A DNA stretch of 15,481 bases from Rhodothermaceae bacterium. GTDB taxonomy: Bacteria; Bacteroidota; Rhodothermia; Rhodothermales; Rubricoccaceae. Under the pieces are notes generated by a model, which was not told the origin of the DNA, made no database searches, and saw only the letters and a list, made by a program, of their open reading frames with translations. Location of the stretch: the NCBI GenBank assembly GCA_013003465.1, contig JABDIZ010000075.1, positions 1-15,481 on the forward strand, written 5' to 3'. The stretch's first letter is position 1; each line of letters starts with the position of its first letter. This document shows, piece after piece, positions 13,333 to 15,481 of the stretch. The position numbers and the translations under genes were made by a program.

Positions 13333-15003
13333 GTGAGTGACCAGAAGATCATCTTTTCGATGGTCGGGGTGAGCAAAGCCTACCGGCCCGGCCAGTACGT
13401 TCTTCAGAACATCCACCTCTCGTTCTTCTACGGGGCCAAGATCGGCGTGCTCGGCCTGAACGGCGCGGGCAAGTCGTCGCTGCTGCGCATCATCGCGGGC
13501 GAGGACGCCAAGTACGACGGCGAGATCCAGGCGCAGAAGGGGATCACGTTCGGCTACCTCCCGCAGGAGCCAGAACTGGACGCCTCCAAGACCGTCCTCG
13601 ACATCGTGGAGGAAGGAGCCAGCGAGGCCATTGGGCTCATGAAGGAGTACGAGGCCGTGAGTGCCCGCTTCGCCGAGCCCGACGCCGACTTCGACGCGCT
13701 CATGGAGGCGCAGGCCAAGCTCCAGGAAAAGATCGACCACCTGAACGCGTGGGACATCGACTCGAAGCTCCAGATGGCGATGGACGCCCTCCGCTGCCCG
13801 CCGTCCGACACGTCGGTGGCGGTGCTCTCCGGCGGCGAACGTCGCCGCGTGGCGCTCGTACGGCTCCTCCTCCAGCAGCCCGACGTGCTCCTCCTCGATG
13901 AGCCTACCAACCACCTCGACGCGGAGAGTGTGGCATGGCTCGAAGGGCACCTGGAGCAGTACCCCGGCACGGTCATCGCCGTCACGCACGACCGCTACTT
14001 CCTCGACAACGTCGCCGGGTGGATCCTCGAACTCGACCGCGGGCGCGGCATCCCGTTCGAGGGCAACTACTCGTCGTGGCTGGAGCAGAAGCACGCGCGC
14101 CTCGCGCTGGAAGAGAAGCAGGCGTCCAAGAAGCAGAAGGCGCTCGCCCGCGAACTCGAATGGGTGCGCACGAACCCGAAGGGCCGCTCGACCAAGAGCA
14201 AGGCGCGCCTCGCCAGCTACGAGCAGATGCTCGCCGAGCAGCAGGAGAAGCGGAACGAGGACGTTCAGATTTTCATCCCGCCCGGCCCGCGTCTCGGCGA
14301 CGTGGTGATCGAGGCCGAGCAGGTGGCGAAGGCTTATGGGGACCGGCTGCTCTACGACGACCTCACCTTCAGCCTGCCGCCCGGGGGCATCGTGGGCATT
14401 ATCGGACCGAACGGTGCGGGCAAGACGACGCTCTTCCGCATGATCATCGGGCAGGAAGAGCCGGACGCGGGCACCTTCCGCGTCGGCAGCACGGTCCAAC
14501 TCGGCTACATCGACCAGAACCGCCCGCTCGATCCGGAGAAGACCGCCTTCGAGGAGATCACGGGCGGCACGGAGTTCATCAAGCTGGGCAACCGCGAAGT
14601 CAACGCGCGGCAGTACGTCGGGCGATTCAACTTCGCGGGGCAGGACCAGCAGAAGAAGACGAGCGAGCTCTCGGGCGGTGAGCGCAACCGCGTCCACCTC
14701 GCCAAGATGCTCAAGGAGGGCGCCAACGTGCTGCTGCTCGACGAGCCGACGAACGACCTCGACGTGAACACGCTCCGGGCGCTCGAAGAAGCCCTGTTGC
14801 AGTTCGCAGGCTGCGCCGTCGTGATTTCGCACGACCGCTGGTTCCTCGACCGCGTGGCGACGCACATTCTGGCCTTCGAGGGCGACAGCGAGGTGCGCTG
14901 GTTCCCCGGCAACTACTCCGAGTACGAGGCCGACCGCCACGACCGCCTCGGAGCCGCCGCCGACATCCCGAAGCGGATCAAGTACCGCCAGCTTACACGC
15001 TAG
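13333..15003 (+). CDS. ettA: Energy-dependent translational throttle protein EttA (ABC-F ATPase)
   Basis: Soluble ABC-F protein that binds the ribosomal E site and gates the first steps of elongation according to the ATP/ADP ratio. The 556-residue length matches EttA. It has two ABC domains: Walker A GLNGAGKS (41-48), signature LSGGE (165-169), Walker B LLLDE (186-190) and switch His219; then GPNGAGKT (358-365), LSGGE (446-450), LLLDE (467-471) and His500. Both catalytic Glu residues (190, 471) are kept. The arm insertion (about 95-140) and the charged P-site tRNA-interaction linker (about 245-320, with KGRSTKSKARL) separate EttA from Uup and other ABC-F members. No membrane segment is present. 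The start is GTG at 13333, preceded by a pyrimidine-rich stretch. It stands alone and converges on the next gene with 50 bp between stops. Confidence 0.95.
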   Translation: MSDQKIIFSMVGVSKAYRPGQYVLQNIHLSFFYGAKIGVLGLNGAGKSSLLRIIAGEDAKYDGEIQAQKGITFGYLPQEPELDASKTVLDIVEEGASEAIGLMKEYEAVSARFAEPDADFDALMEAQAKLQEKIDHLNAWDIDSKLQMAMDALRCPPSDTSVAVLSGGERRRVALVRLLLQQPDVLLLDEPTNHLDAESVAWLEGHLEQYPGTVIAVTHDRYFLDNVAGWILELDRGRGIPFEGNYSSWLEQKHARLALEEKQASKKQKALARELEWVRTNPKGRSTKSKARLASYEQMLAEQQEKRNEDVQIFIPPGPRLGDVVIEAEQVAKAYGDRLLYDDLTFSLPPGGIVGIIGPNGAGKTTLFRMIIGQEEPDAGTFRVGSTVQLGYIDQNRPLDPEKTAFEEITGGTEFIKLGNREVNARQYVGRFNFAGQDQQKKTSELSGGERNRVHLAKMLKEGANVLLLDEPTNDLDVNTLRALEEALLQFAGCAVVISHDRWFLDRVATHILAFEGDSEVRWFPGNYSEYEADRHDRLGAAADIPKRIKYRQLTR

Positions 15004-15053
15004 CCACCCGTCCTGTGTGTGTTGCCGCTCCTCTAGCTAACTGATGCTTGAGA

Positions 15054-15481
15054 CTACCGCGTGACGGTAAACACCCGCATCGCGGTGCCGCTCGCAGCCG
15101 TCACCCGCAACACATAAACCCCGGGCCGGAGCCCGGACACATCAACTTCAATAGGCCTCGGGACGCCTGCCTCTAGGGTGCCGTTGTAAGGCACGGCTAC
15201 GCGGCGGCCGAGCATATCGTAGACCTCCACGCGGCCGTACTGGCTGTCGCGCGAGACGAGACGGAGTTCGACGCGTGAGGAGGTTGGGTTCGGCGTGGGA
15301 TGCGAGAGGCTGAGGGCACGGGTAAAGGGTGTGGCGCCAGGCTCGACGGCGACGACAGGCCCGTCGCTCAGCGTTGCGACAAACATAGCTTCATCGTTCA
15401 CGCTAGTGAGTGTGAATGGTCCAAGCTCGACTGTACCTTCGAAATCCCCGGTGATGTGAGATTCGTCCGTCGCGTTCACCG
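15054..15481 (-). CDS. C-terminal part of a T9SS-exported protein (partial)
   Basis: The 3' end of a gene that continues beyond the right edge; about 142 codons are visible. The last 85 or so residues form a type IX secretion sorting domain: LSHPTPNPTSSRVELRL, then VEVYDMLGRRV, and finally GLRPGVYVLRVTA...RVFTVTR. Such domains send proteins through the outer membrane and are cut off during attachment or release. The part before it (HITGDFEGTVELGPFTLTS and DEAMFVATLS) resembles the beta-propeller (SBBP-type) repeats of large secreted proteins. The first in-frame start-like codon (15477-15479) is an internal GTG, so the true start lies outside the window. It shows the organism has a type IX system. 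Confidence 0.85.
   Translation of the reverse strand, partial: VNATDESHITGDFEGTVELGPFTLTSVNDEAMFVATLSDGPVVAVEPGATPFTRALSLSHPTPNPTSSRVELRLVSRDSQYGRVEVYDMLGRRVAVPYNGTLEAGVPRPIEVDVSGLRPGVYVLRVTAASGTAMRVFTVTR

Noticed and set aside
13141..14940. 599-codon open frame antisense to ettA
   Set aside because: Same effect: low-complexity Leu/Arg/Glu/Val translation opposite a strongly conserved ABC-F gene; its stop also falls in the receptor terminator region.
1..15481. tRNA, rRNA or CRISPR array
   Set aside because: I found no T-loop consensus with a matching acceptor stem, no rRNA signature and no regularly spaced repeats beyond the two-copy 13-mer at 9606-9634.

Overview
The window is GC-rich (roughly two thirds G+C by eye) chromosomal DNA from what looks like a Bacteroidota-related bacterium, most likely of the Rhodothermia type (Salinibacter, Rubrivirga or Rhodothermus relatives). 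This is an inference from three things: a large Oar-like TonB-dependent receptor with a carboxypeptidase-regulatory N-terminal domain, a C-terminal type IX secretion (T9SS) sorting domain at the right edge, and start codons that follow pyrimidine-rich stretches with no Shine-Dalgarno sequence, all at a GC content far above ordinary Bacteroidia.

Layout, left to right. Positions 1-507 hold no secure gene: there is an unassigned open frame running off the left edge on the minus strand, a locally AT-richer stretch, and a terminator for dnaK. dnaK (minus strand, 508-2439) diverges from a plus-strand cluster pgsA-pyrE-cinA (2827-5487) across a 387-bp spacer with two hairpins and a repeated CCGGATG element. 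cinA converges on a minus-strand GH19 lysozyme/chitinase-type gene (5525-6343), which diverges from recA (6638-7723). Next come a secreted PAP2 phosphatase and an overlapping RidA-family gene (7826-8916), a cytochrome P460 lipoprotein (9018-9599), the 1121-residue TonB-dependent receptor (9759-13124), ettA (13333-15003), and the 3' end of a T9SS-exported protein (minus strand, 15054 to the right edge).

Most genes are housekeeping: protein folding (dnaK), phospholipid and pyrimidine synthesis (pgsA, pyrE), nucleotide repair (cinA), recombination (recA) and translation control (ettA). The accessory part is the lysin lodged between cinA and recA, the P460 lipoprotein, the Oar-like receptor and the T9SS cargo. 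Symmetric stem-loops follow dnaK, recA, the P460 gene and the receptor gene, so these probably end separate transcripts.

I see no CRISPR array, tRNA, rRNA, insertion sequence or clear prophage. The points most worth a second look are the cinA-lysin-recA arrangement, TGTC/GACA dyads in the lysin-recA spacer, CCTATACG elements on both sides of the P460 gene, and a RidA protein lacking the family's catalytic arginine.
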